From positions 88,571 to 152,570 of the forward strand of contig JAJZUQ010000002.1 of assembly GCA_021848385.1 (NCBI GenBank): 64,000 bases of DNA, read 5' to 3'. The translations under genes and the position numbers were made by a program. This DNA is from Deltaproteobacteria bacterium (GTDB taxonomy: Bacteria; Desulfobacterota; Desulfuromonadia; Geobacterales; Geobacteraceae). Within the stretch, counting starts at the first letter, position 1; every line of letters starts with the position of its first letter. Positions 9,952-18,326 of this stretch are shown here, piece after piece. The notes below the pieces were generated by a model that was not told where the DNA came from, searched no databases, and saw nothing but the letters and a program-made list of their open reading frames with translations.

Positions 9952-10134
9952 ATTGATCCCCCTTTGGCAGAGAGTCTGAATCACATGTCATCTGTTGGAC
10001 AACAACAGCGACTGATTAATGTCAAAAGTTACAATGAGTTGGTTGCTCAGATTAGCAACTCCCCTGATACATTTTTCGTCCAGACTTGTCGCCTCGTCGG
10101 GGATACCCGCTCTTCCCAACTTACGAAATGCACT

Positions 10135-10542
10135 TTAACACTGGTAGTAGATTCTTTCTGATTTGCAGTGGCTGTTAGGCAAGAGGTTTTCAATCATTTC
10201 ATAGAGCTCCTCCTGCTTGAACGGTTTTTTAAGATATCCTTTGGCTCCGAGTTCCAGTCCGCGCATCGTATTTTTCCCCTTCCCTTCTGTGCTTATGACT
10301 ATTATCGGAACCTTTCTGGTTATTCCCAGCGGCGATGCCTCTTCCAGAAATTGCACACCATTCATGATCGGCATGTTGATATCCAGAAGGATCAACTGGA
10401 TATCCTTCTGGACCGCCAAGAGATCAAGGGCCTCACGACCGTTCATGGCATCCACAATTTCGCATGGGTAGCAAGACAGAATCATTCGGTACATCTGGTG
10501 AATCAGCACAGAATCGTCGACAATCAGTACTTTGTTTAACAT
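10135..10542 (-). CDS. Stand-alone CheY-like response regulator
   Basis: This protein is 135 aa and consists only of a receiver domain. The acidic pair is 'VDDS' (D9/D10), the phosphoryl acceptor is D54 in 'LLDINMP', the Ser/Thr switch lies in 'VISTEG', and the Lys is in 'YLKKPF'. The start at 10542 was chosen because it has GGAGGAG five bases upstream; the track's GTG start is less likely. With no output domain it must act through protein contacts, either as a CheY-like protein or as a phosphorelay intermediate. It sits between the chemoreceptor gene and another receiver gene on the same strand. Confidence 0.92.
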   Translation of the reverse strand: MLNKVLIVDDSVLIHQMYRMILSCYPCEIVDAMNGREALDLLAVQKDIQLILLDINMPIMNGVQFLEEASPLGITRKVPIIVISTEGKGKNTMRGLELGAKGYLKKPFKQEELYEMIENLLPNSHCKSERIYYQC

Positions 10543-10641
10543 TGTCTCCTCCACCTTTCATGTCCGAAGTGATGCAATCGCAGACGTACAATACAACGAT
10601 TGCTCCCCGTCACTTCCTGCAGCCCATCGGAATACGTGCAA

Positions 10642-11040
10642 TCAGGGACGTTGCTGCTTGACAGGAATCCCCCACAAGGCAACCTGCCGTAACAACAAAG
10701 GTATATCCAATGGTTTCTCGAAGAAGTAACACGCACCACATCGCAAAGCCTCTTCTCTGATTTTCTGAGTGCCAAAACCGGTCATGATCATCACATCAGT
10801 GTCATAATGCTCATGTATGTATCTCAGCAACTCAAGCCCCTCAACGCCATGAACGCCAGACATTTTTACATCAGTCAGTACCAGGTCAAAATGGTCAGTC
10901 TTCAGGACCTCTTTCGCCTGTTCAATCTCGCTGCAACAGGTCACCTCTACCCCTTCTGTCCTAAGAAGATAGGAAAGACTCAGCAAAATCGACTGTTCGT
11001 CATCCACGAGCAGAATTTTTTTCAATGTTCTTGCCGGCAT
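10642..11040 (-). CDS. Stand-alone response regulator receiver protein
   Basis: This is a 132-aa receiver-only protein: acidic pair 'VDDE', acceptor Asp57 in 'VLTDVKM', Thr in 'MIMTGFG', Lys in 'FFEKPLD'. The 'EKP' ending and the pattern around the acceptor resemble receivers of NtrC-class systems rather than CheY. An AGGAG ribosome binding site lies upstream of ATG 11040. It is about 100 bases from the preceding receiver gene and about 350 bases from the NtrC-type gene, so it may have its own promoter. The partner kinase is unknown; the kinase at 12736 is the nearest candidate. Confidence 0.9.
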   Translation of the reverse strand: MPARTLKKILLVDDEQSILLSLSYLLRTEGVEVTCCSEIEQAKEVLKTDHFDLVLTDVKMSGVHGVEGLELLRYIHEHYDTDVMIMTGFGTQKIREEALRCGACYFFEKPLDIPLLLRQVALWGIPVKQQRP

Positions 11041-11254
11041 AGATCATTTCTCCTGGGGAAAAGTGCCTTGTTCACCGGACTCAAGCAGGTTGCATACCAA
11101 AAGCGAACAGAGTTCGTTGGATACTTTCCATCGTGATTTCGCAAAGATACACAACCACAAAGGATTTGCCTGCCGGTAAGATTGTATGATTTTAGAGCGA
11201 TCGGGTGGGAACCGGCTGAAGGAGACGACCTGGTTCTAGCTTGAGGACAAAGCC

Positions 11255-11278
11255 GTTATGCATGAACTAATGCATAAC
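11255..11278. promoter_or_regulatory. Perfect 9-bp inverted repeat, candidate operator
   Basis: The sequence GTTATGCAT and its exact reverse complement ATGCATAAC are separated by six bases. It lies in the 345-base gap between two signalling genes, about 215 bases upstream of the receiver gene start at 11040 and about 25 bases before a small plus-strand ORF. The half-site length and spacing suit a dimeric DNA-binding regulator. There is no T-run, so a terminator is unlikely. Confidence 0.4.
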
Positions 11279-11301
11279 ACCTCGCAAACAGAGGGATAAA
11301 A

Positions 11302-11421
11302 ATGAATGTCGAATTGATGGGCCAGCTTATCAAGGAAGGACTCACACACTATGAGCAACATCTGTCCGATAATCGGACGCGTACAGTTATGGGACAGACT
11401 TCTTCATTTTTGCCAGTTTGA
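11302..11421 (+). CDS. Possible 39-codon small ORF (uncertain)
   Basis: A short plus-strand ORF (39 codons) starts at ATG 11302 with a GAGGG sequence six bases upstream, and its end overlaps the 3' end of the NtrC-type gene on the other strand. The predicted peptide is hydrophilic with no membrane segment ('MNVELMGQLIKEGLTHYEQH' at its N-terminus). It could be a real small protein, the truncated head of a lost gene, or chance. No family is recognised. Confidence 0.25.
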   Translation: MNVELMGQLIKEGLTHYEQHLSDNRTRTVMGQTSSFLPV

Positions 11422-12739
11422 GATGAAGCGTCGAACGGCTTATGCCAAGAAGCGTTGCGGTATTGGTGTGGTGGTTGCCGGTGACACGGAGAACATGTTC
11501 AATATACTCATCCTCGATTTTTTGCAGTGATTTTATGTGAGCATCAGCACTGTTCATCTGCAGTGGCAGAGGTTGCAACCTCAACTCTGACGGGATATGT
11601 ACCGGAAGGATTTCCTCACCTTCCGCAAGAATGATGGCACGCTCAATGACATTCCTCAGTTCTCTAACATTCCCTGGCCAACTATACCGGACAAGAACAT
11701 CCATTGCAGCCAACGAAATGCGTTTAGCCCCCTTCCCCATATCATTACCCAGGGTATGGGCAAAATGCTCCGCTAACAGCGTGATGTCATTGCCACGCTC
11801 CCGAAGAGGCGGGATGAGTATCGGCATGACATGTATCCGGTAATAAAGATCTTCCCGAAATGCTCCCTTATGCACCAGATTAAGGAGATCACGGTTTGTC
11901 GCCCCGACAAACCGTGCATTAGTGGTAATATCGGTAACCCCACCGACTCTTCTGAATTTTTTCGTATCAAGTACTTTAAGTAGTTTTGCCTGTATAGATA
12001 GCGGCATTTCGCCAATTTCATCGAAAAATATAGTTCCGTTGTTTGCAAGTTCAAAGAGTCCAATTTTCGTACCAGATGCATCGGTGAATGCACCCTTTTC
12101 ATGACCAAACAATTCCGACTCAAGGAGAGCATCCGAAAGACACGCGCTGTTAATCTCGACGAGAGGTCCTTTCTGCTTGCTCCGACGGTGAATGGCTCGT
12201 GCTATCAGCTCCTTGCCACTTCCAGATTCCCCAAGGATGAGCACAGGAGTAGAACGATTCTCTGCCATTAACGCAATCAGCCTTTGTATGCGCAGCATTA
12301 GCGAAGAATTTCCTATAAGTTCGGTACGTTGGATCGGCGTTGAGTACAGTTGCCGGTACTGCTCTGCCTCCTTTTCTCTTTGAATCTGACTCTCGATTCT
12401 TTCGAGAATCAGGGATAACTGCTCAAGGTCGAAAGGCTTGGCAAGAAAGTTCTCCGCTCCGCACTTCATTGATCTGACCGCTTTTTCTATTTGGGCATAG
12501 GCGGTCATCATAATAACACGAGCACCAATTTCCGGGACGACAAGATGGGGAAGAATGAGTTCCCCATCGGAATCGGGAAGGTGCATATCGAGAAATACGA
12601 TATCGGGGAGAAATTCCCTCGCACGGGAGAGCCCTTCAGCAGAAGTAGAGGCCTCCTGCAGTTCATAGCCGCGCTGGCTCAGGAAATAACCAAGAGAAAA
12701 TCTGATCCCCGGTTCATCATCGACAATTAACGCTTTCAT
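11387..12739 (-). CDS. NtrC-family sigma-54 response regulator
   Basis: This regulator is 450 aa from ATG 12739, which overlaps the stop of the upstream kinase gene (ATGA). It has a receiver domain at 1-120 with acceptor Asp51 in 'FLDMHLPD', an AAA+ domain at about 140-370 with Walker A 'GESGSGKE' and Walker B-like 'FFDEIGE', and a Fis-type helix-turn-helix at the C-terminus ('HTNTATLLGISRSTLHLKL'). The sigma-54 contact loop reads GAFTDA instead of GAFTGA. It should activate sigma-54 promoters after phosphorylation by the coupled kinase. Its targets are unknown. Confidence 0.93.
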   Translation of the reverse strand: MKALIVDDEPGIRFSLGYFLSQRGYELQEASTSAEGLSRAREFLPDIVFLDMHLPDSDGELILPHLVVPEIGARVIMMTAYAQIEKAVRSMKCGAENFLAKPFDLEQLSLILERIESQIQREKEAEQYRQLYSTPIQRTELIGNSSLMLRIQRLIALMAENRSTPVLILGESGSGKELIARAIHRRSKQKGPLVEINSACLSDALLESELFGHEKGAFTDASGTKIGLFELANNGTIFFDEIGEMPLSIQAKLLKVLDTKKFRRVGGVTDITTNARFVGATNRDLLNLVHKGAFREDLYYRIHVMPILIPPLRERGNDITLLAEHFAHTLGNDMGKGAKRISLAAMDVLVRYSWPGNVRELRNVIERAIILAEGEEILPVHIPSELRLQPLPLQMNSADAHIKSLQKIEDEYIEHVLRVTGNHHTNTATLLGISRSTLHLKLAKMKKSVP

Positions 12740-14490
12740 ACGACCGGACCGCTCAGGGGAAGCGTCATGGTGAAGGTTGCCCCCCCTTCTCTGTTGTTGC
12801 ACGCGACAAGACTCCCCTTGTGCGCTTCAACGATGTTCTTGGATATGGCTAGTCCCATCCCCGTACCATGTTTTTTAGTCGTATAAAAAATTTCAAATAT
12901 TTTTTCCAGTTGACCACTCGCAATGCCATGGCCGGTGTCAACAACGCTGAGTTTTGCCTCGTTGTTATTAGATTCAAGAATGATATCAATCTTCCCGCCA
13001 TAGCCTGAGGCATCTATTGCATTTTTTACCAGGTTTATCGCCACCTGTTCAAGTTTCTCGGAATCTCCCATCAGGAAAAGTTCATCGAAAGCGTATGATG
13101 TAAATATCCGCAGATTTTTCTCGGCCAGATAGGGTTCATTGACCTGAGTTGCCCTATCGATAATGCTGCATAAATCCACCTTCTTTTTCTCAACCCGCAG
13201 TTCCCTGGTGCAGTCCAGCAGTTCTCCGACGAGATTGTTGAGCCGCTTCGATTCCCCCATATATGAATCCATCAGTTGCCCATGCTGAGGTGAAAGCGTG
13301 AGTTCCATTCCAAGAATCTGGACGACTGCGGTCATTGCACAGAGGGGATTGCGCATTTCGTGAGCAACCCGGGCGACTACTTCCCCCATTGCGGAGAGAC
13401 GCTCCTTCTGCCTGATCTCGTTTCTGATTTTCATGATTTCCGTGAGATCCTTAAAGTTGATAATATGTCCAACCGTCTTGTTTTCTGTTCCGGTTTGGTT
13501 GAAGAGGGAAAACCCGACCACATATTCATTGGAACAAAAATGGGCAGTTATTTCGCCCGAACCGATTCCCGCCGTTAAGTGCTCTTCAAATTCAGGGCAG
13601 AAATCTCTCAACAGGCACCCTACAACCTGTTCAGCACTTCTGGAGCACAAACGGAGCGCATAGGGATTTGCCATCTTTATTCGAAGGTGATTATCGACGA
13701 CAACAATGCCACTGAACATATTGGTTATAACCGATTCGAGAAATTGGTTCTTCTCTTCCAGTGTATTCTTTACATATCTCACTTTTTCATGTGCCTTGAC
13801 ACGTTCTGTCACGTCCCGTATCACACTGACATGGCGCAAATAGCTCCCATCTTCGGCCATAATAGGTAGTATCGAATGTTCCGTAGGAAACGTTGTCCCG
13901 TCCTTTCTTTTCAACTCAAAGGTTGCATCAAAACACCCATTTTCCCGGTAAGAGTGCAAAATCATACCGCCGAACTTCTCATACATATTCTCATTCAGGT
14001 GCAACATTCTGGTACTGGAACCGACCAAATCATCACGTGAGCATTTGAACATTTTTTCAGCTGCGATATTGGCTTCCAGAATCTTGCGGGTTTTAAAGTC
14101 GACAATAATGATACCTTCATCCATGGCCGTAAATGCCGTTTGTAGTAAAACAAAAGCATCTTTAATTGATTTTTCAATCTTTTCTCTTTCTGTACTATAC
14201 TTCCCAAGTGGCCGGAGATATAGCATATACAGAACGGGGAATAGTATGCATAGATGTAGAACGAGTAATAGAGAAATTTCAGCAGGAATTGAGGACTTGC
14301 CTGCAATTGCATGCAGGTAGATTATGGCCATGCTTTCCATCAACATCATTGCTGCAATAAAAAGCAGAAGAGTCCACCCGGGATTTTTTACAAAAAAACT
14401 TGGATGCAAATCCTCTTTCGAACTGGATTTAATATTCTCCAAAATCGGGGCCTCAAGGTTATTTGATATGTTAGATGTTATGCAGATCAA
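12736..14490 (-). CDS. Membrane PAS-domain sensor histidine kinase
   Basis: The ORF is 584 aa. It has two membrane helices (about 38-62 and 72-92), two PAS domains (about 115-235 and 245-355), a HisKA domain with the H-box 'VARVAHEMRNPL', and a HATPase domain with 'VDTGHGIA' and 'GTGMGLAIS'. The 3' end overlaps the NtrC-type gene by four bases, so the two form a cognate pair. The start is uncertain: TTG 14490 overlaps the preceding gene by 20 bases, while a TTG near 14442 has a better GAGG spacing. The short linker between the two helices suggests the membrane or cytoplasmic PAS domains sense the signal. Confidence 0.92.
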   Translation of the reverse strand: MICITSNISNNLEAPILENIKSSSKEDLHPSFFVKNPGWTLLLFIAAMMLMESMAIIYLHAIAGKSSIPAEISLLLVLHLCILFPVLYMLYLRPLGKYSTEREKIEKSIKDAFVLLQTAFTAMDEGIIIVDFKTRKILEANIAAEKMFKCSRDDLVGSSTRMLHLNENMYEKFGGMILHSYRENGCFDATFELKRKDGTTFPTEHSILPIMAEDGSYLRHVSVIRDVTERVKAHEKVRYVKNTLEEKNQFLESVITNMFSGIVVVDNHLRIKMANPYALRLCSRSAEQVVGCLLRDFCPEFEEHLTAGIGSGEITAHFCSNEYVVGFSLFNQTGTENKTVGHIINFKDLTEIMKIRNEIRQKERLSAMGEVVARVAHEMRNPLCAMTAVVQILGMELTLSPQHGQLMDSYMGESKRLNNLVGELLDCTRELRVEKKKVDLCSIIDRATQVNEPYLAEKNLRIFTSYAFDELFLMGDSEKLEQVAINLVKNAIDASGYGGKIDIILESNNNEAKLSVVDTGHGIASGQLEKIFEIFYTTKKHGTGMGLAISKNIVEAHKGSLVACNNREGGATFTMTLPLSGPVV

Positions 14491-15121
14491 TCATGTCCAT
14501 ATCGGCGTTGTACCTGGTTTTTGATGCATTTGTTGCATTGGCAAGTCTGCCGACAATCTTCTGGATACGCTTAGTCCCTTCATAAATGCCAGTGATGTTT
14601 TCTGTTACCATTCCGGGGGCATTTTGAAGATCAGCTTGCAGGATATGGAGATAGGCAAAAACCGCCGTCAACGGATTGTTAATCTCATGGCTGACTGCTA
14701 TCGCCATTTCCTTAAATACCGTCAATCGTTCCAGTGCCAGCGCCTGGAGTCTTGCCTTGCGCAATTCTATGTGTGCGTGGACTCTAGCCTTCAGTTCGGG
14801 CGAATAGAATGGTTTGACCACATAGTCATCTGCTCCGACCTGGAACCCCTTGACCTTTTCATCAACGGAATCGACTGAGGTGACAAAAATGATTGGAATA
14901 TCTTTTGTTTCTTCTTCCTTCTTGAGAATACTGCATACCTCTAACCCATCAAGATCCGGCATATTGACGTCAAGCAAAATCAGATCCGGTTTTATTTGCC
15001 GTGCAGCGTTAATGCCGGCCATGCCGTCATCCTGGAAATTCAGTTCATAGCTGCCGTTAAAGATCTCGGCAAGCATGGACTGGGCAATTTTGCTGTCGTC
15101 AACAATCAGTATTTTTTCCAC
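14471..15121 (-). CDS. Receiver domain fused to a histidine-kinase dimerisation domain without ATPase
   Basis: This protein is 216 aa from GTG 15121, chosen for the GGAGG four bases upstream. Residues 1-120 form a receiver domain with acceptor Asp51 in 'LLDVNMPD'. Residues 130-205 form a HisKA-like helical pair containing the H-box 'AVSHEINNPL' with His145. The protein then stops; there is no HATPase domain. The gene overlaps the full kinase downstream by 20 bases. The His could be phosphorylated in trans by that kinase, making this a possible phosphorelay or scaffold component. This is inference from architecture. The ORF closes cleanly at TAA with no sign of a frameshift. Confidence 0.88.
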   Translation of the reverse strand: MEKILIVDDSKIAQSMLAEIFNGSYELNFQDDGMAGINAARQIKPDLILLDVNMPDLDGLEVCSILKKEEETKDIPIIFVTSVDSVDEKVKGFQVGADDYVVKPFYSPELKARVHAHIELRKARLQALALERLTVFKEMAIAVSHEINNPLTAVFAYLHILQADLQNAPGMVTENITGIYEGTKRIQKIVGRLANATNASKTRYNADMDMIDLHNI

Positions 15122-15941
15122 GTTTCCTCCAGCCAACTACATATTTTGGCCTGAACCAACCGGCATTTCGGCGTGATTACGACCTTGTATCCGACGCAAA
15201 TTCGACCGTTTAATTGTGGTAATTGTGATGTGCACCAAACTGGCATCGTTCTACCCATTTTTCTCTGAAGAAAGGTGCGGATACCGAAAGTCGAGGAGTT
15301 TACCAGGAAACGCCTAACATCGTTTCAAGCTGGTTACTACTTCCAGGTCATCATTTAAAAAATGCCTGCAAGCAATAACTGTTATTTTGAACTACTGTTT
15401 GATATAATATTATTACTCCGAATTGACTCTTTTTGTCAATAATTCGTAACATTTATTACATATATTACATACGAATATTAAATTATTATTTTCAAATCAC
15501 CAAAAAACAAACGCTATTTAATTTGCCACAGGGGAGCAACAGTAAGATAGTGATCTCAGATGATATGAGGAAGACGTCAGGCGCTCTTGGCTGAAATGCG
15601 TGAGTTATAGCGGAGACAGTAAATTCCACTGGGAGATTTCGGATCAAAAAGAGCACAGGCTTTTTGTGTCGCCTTGAAAAAGAAACTCGTTGATCCAGAA
15701 TTTTGCTGAAAATATTGATAGAGGAGATTTTGGTAAGCGAGAATGAGGTTTGTCTCAGGGGGCAACTAGCAGGTCTTGGGAACGCAAACCCTACCCTGAG
15801 GCATAGTTAAACAACCATTTTTAATTGCAGAACAGCAGTTTGAAGATTGCTTTTTCTGCCGTTATAGCTACAATTGTGGAAATTTTACGCCTGTATCCAG
15901 GCGGGTATCCCCTCAATCACAAATCTGCCAGGAGCACGGCA
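15122..15941. other. Long AT-rich intergenic region
   Basis: About 820 bases lie between divergent genes. The stretch 15340-15530 is strongly AT-rich and holds a small inverted repeat, ATTGAC-N7-GTCAAT, at 15422-15440. It probably carries promoters for the signalling block and the ABC importer, though no clean promoter can be assigned. A 62-codon minus-strand ORF (15577-15765) has no recognised family or ribosome binding site and is probably not a gene, or is a remnant. Confidence 0.5.
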
Positions 15942-16676
15942 ATGATCCAGTTTACCGGTGTCCATAAGTGGTTCAAACAACTCCATGTTCTGAACGATAT
16001 CAACCTCCGGGTCACGCCGGGAGAGGTGCTGGTCGTCTGCGGGCCATCCGGTTCCGGCAAGTCAACCCTCATTCGCACCATCAACCAGCTGGAGCCCATC
16101 AACGAAGGGAAGCTGATCGTCGACGGGATGGATCTCCTGGACAAAAAAACCGACATTAACAAGCTGCGCGCAGAGATCGGTTTTGTCTTCCAGCAGTTCA
16201 ACCTCTACCCCCACCTATCCGTCCTCAGCAATATTACCCTGGCCCCCCTCAAAATTCGCAAGACACCGAAGAAAGAGGCGGAGGAGCAGGCAATGACTCT
16301 GCTTGCACGGGTCGGACTTGCTGAAAAGCGGGACGCCTATCCGTCCCAGCTCTCCGGCGGACAGCAGCAGCGAGTTGCTATCGCCAGAGCTCTGGCCATG
16401 AAACCGAAGATTATGCTGTTCGACGAGCCGACCTCGGCACTTGACCCGGAGATGATCGGCGAGGTGCTGGCGGTCATGCAGGACCTTGCGGGGACCGGAA
16501 TCACCATGGTGGTGGTGACCCATGAGATGGGTTTTGCCCGGGAGGTTGCCCACCGGGTCGCCTTCATGGACCACGGAGTGGTACTGGAAGAGGCAAAACC
16601 GGAGGAGTTTTTTCGCAATCCCCAGCACGAACGGGCGCAACAGTTTTTGAAGCAACTCCTTTCTCCCATGCACTAG
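15942..16676 (+). CDS. gltL: Polar amino acid ABC transporter ATP-binding protein (GltL/GlnQ type)
   Basis: This protein is 244 aa from ATG 15942, which has AGGAG eight bases upstream; the track's earlier start adds an unrelated leader. Walker A is 'GPSGSGKST', the Q-loop lies in '[11 protein letters not shown]', the signature is 'LSGGQQQR', Walker B is '[12 protein letters not shown]', and the switch His is in 'VVTHEM'. The '[12 protein letters not shown]' segment is typical of the polar amino acid family. It energises the importer encoded by the next three genes. The glutamate/aspartate assignment comes from the binding protein. Confidence 0.9.
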   Translation: MIQFTGVHKWFKQLHVLNDINLRVTPGEVLVVCGPSGSGKSTLIRTINQLEPINEGKLIVDGMDLLDKKTDINKLRAEIGFVFQQFNLYPHLSVLSNITLAPLKIRKTPKKEAEEQAMTLLARVGLAEKRDAYPSQLSGGQQQRVAIARALAMKPKIMLFDEPTSALDPEMIGEVLAVMQDLAGTGITMVVVTHEMGFAREVAHRVAFMDHGVVLEEAKPEEFFRNPQHERAQQFLKQLLSPMH

Positions 16677-16732
16677 GGGGGGAAGCACCGTGATGGAAAA
16701 GCAGGGACATCTTCTTTAAGGGGGAACATGGC

Positions 16733-17557
16733 ATGAAGAAACTGATAACCGTTGCAATTTCACTGGCACTGGCTGGACTCCTCGGCAAGGCTGCCCTGGC
16801 GGCTCCTCCCGCCGACACTCTGGCGGCGATCAAGAAAAAGGGAGTCCTTGTGGCAGGGGTAAAGGATTCCCTTCCCCCCTTCGGCTACATTGACGAAAAA
16901 AGCCGGACCATCGTCGGCTACGACATTGACTTCATCAACGCTATCGCCAAGAAACTCGGCGTCAGGGTTGAACTGAAACCGGTCACCTCAGCCAGCCGGA
17001 TGCCCCAGCTCCAGGAGGGCAACATCGACATCATCGCCGCCACCATGACCAAGAATCCGGAGCGGGCAAAACAGGTCGATTTCAGCCACACCTACTTCTT
17101 CACCGGCCAGAAATTCATCACCAAGAAAGGGACGGTCCGCTCTCTGAAGGACCTGGCAGGGAAGAAGATCGGTACCGCCAAGGGCTCGACCTCGGAACAG
17201 AATGTGAAGAAATCTATCCCGACCGCGACCGTCCTTTCCTTTGACGATTATCCCCAGGCCTTCCTGGCCCTGGAACAGGGGAAGGTTGCCGCCGTCACGA
17301 CCGACGAGGCGATCCTGGCCGGCATTCTCGCCAAGGCACCCAACAAGGCCCAGTTTGAGATCCCGAACCTGCAGATTTCCGATGAACCCTACGGCCTCGG
17401 GATGCGCAAAGGGGACAAGCATTTCGTCGACTTCGTGAATAAGACCCTCCTGCAGATGGAGAGGAGCGGAGAAGCGAAGAAGATCTTCGAGAGGTGGTTC
17501 GGGCCGAAAACCCCGTTCCACCTGCAGCGGAATTTCAAGATCACGGCGAATAAATAA
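16733..17557 (+). CDS. gltI: Periplasmic glutamate/aspartate-type binding protein
   Basis: This 274-aa protein has a cleavable signal peptide, 'MKKLITVAISLALAGLLGKA', cut near residue 23. The mature protein is a type II periplasmic binding domain. The segments 'VTSASRMPQLQEGNIDI', 'GSTSEQNV' and 'ERWFGPKTP' match the pattern of GltI-like glutamate/aspartate binding proteins. It would deliver the amino acid to the GltJ/GltK pore. A 13-bp hairpin directly follows the gene and may favour its expression over the permeases. Ligand specificity is inferred, not shown. Confidence 0.85.
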   Translation: MKKLITVAISLALAGLLGKAALAAPPADTLAAIKKKGVLVAGVKDSLPPFGYIDEKSRTIVGYDIDFINAIAKKLGVRVELKPVTSASRMPQLQEGNIDIIAATMTKNPERAKQVDFSHTYFFTGQKFITKKGTVRSLKDLAGKKIGTAKGSTSEQNVKKSIPTATVLSFDDYPQAFLALEQGKVAAVTTDEAILAGILAKAPNKAQFEIPNLQISDEPYGLGMRKGDKHFVDFVNKTLLQMERSGEAKKIFERWFGPKTPFHLQRNFKITANK

Positions 17558-17566
17558 TAACAACAC

Positions 17567-17596
17567 GAGGCGTAAGGAGATTGCTCCTTACGCCTC
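17567..17596 (+). promoter_or_regulatory. Perfect 13-bp intercistronic hairpin
   Basis: The sequence GAGGCGTAAGGAG pairs perfectly with CTCCTTACGCCTC across a four-base loop. It lies between the binding protein gene and the first permease gene and is not followed by a T-run. A stable hairpin here usually protects the upstream mRNA from 3' decay or partly attenuates transcription, giving more binding protein than permease. The role is inferred from position. Confidence 0.6.
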
Positions 17597-17617
17597 ACCC
17601 CTCACGGAAAAGGTCAC

Positions 17618-18325
17618 ATGCTCACGTATCAGTTTGACTGGTCGATCGTCACGTCCGGTAAATATTTCGAGTGGCTGGTGTCCGGTTGCAAGGTCACCCT
17701 CCAGATCTCCATTGTCGGAATCGTTCTGGCGTTCATTGTCGGCCTCCTCATCGCGGTCATGCGCATGAGCAATTTCCGGCCGGCACGCTGGTTTGCACTG
17801 GCTTACCTGGAGTTTTTCCGGAACACCCCGCTCCTCGTGCAGATATTTTTCTGGTACTTCGGCTCCTACAAGATCCTTCCTGCTGCGGTCAACGACTGGC
17901 TCAACAGTACCAACTTCGAATTCGCTGCAGCGGTCATCGCGCTGACCATTTACACCTCCGCGTTTATCGCCGAAGATATCCGCTCAGGCGTCCTCTCCAT
18001 CCCCAAGGAACAGATGGAGGCAGCCCGGAGTGCCGGCTTCTCTTTTCTTCGCTCCATGCAGTACATCATTCTCCCCCAGGCAGTCCGGATCACCGTCCCC
18101 CCCCTCGTCAACCAGTTCCTCAACCTGGCCAAGAACTCGTCTCTGGCCATGACCATCGGCGTCATGGAACTCACCTACCAGGCACGCCAGGTAGAAAGCT
18201 ACACCTTCAAGGGGTTCGAGGCCTTCACCGCGGCAACTGTCGTCTACCTTGCACTCTCATCAATCATTACCGCGCTGGTCCATCTCTACGATAAACGGGT
18301 ACTCAACCCGAACAGGGCGGTTTGA
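17618..18325 (+). CDS. gltJ: Amino acid ABC transporter permease (GltJ-like)
   Basis: This is a 235-aa integral membrane protein of the HisM/GltJ family with about five membrane helices. The cytoplasmic EAA loop reads 'EAARSAGFSFLRSMQYIILPQ', the site that docks the ATP-binding subunit. The segment 'EFFRNTPLLVQIFFWYF' is typical of polar amino acid permeases. One base separates its stop from the next permease start, so the two are co-translated. It probably forms the heterodimeric pore with the next protein. Confidence 0.88.
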   Translation: MLTYQFDWSIVTSGKYFEWLVSGCKVTLQISIVGIVLAFIVGLLIAVMRMSNFRPARWFALAYLEFFRNTPLLVQIFFWYFGSYKILPAAVNDWLNSTNFEFAAAVIALTIYTSAFIAEDIRSGVLSIPKEQMEAARSAGFSFLRSMQYIILPQAVRITVPPLVNQFLNLAKNSSLAMTIGVMELTYQARQVESYTFKGFEAFTAATVVYLALSSIITALVHLYDKRVLNPNRAV

Positions 18326-18326
18326 C

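Noticed and set aside
14471-15121. Frameshifted full histidine kinase
   Set aside because: The ORF ends cleanly and the next gene is a complete kinase with its own HisKA and HATPase domains, so the two are not halves of one broken gene.
15577-15765. 62-aa minus-strand ORF
   Set aside because: No ribosome binding site, no family and a position in a long AT-rich gap. It is mentioned only as a possible remnant.
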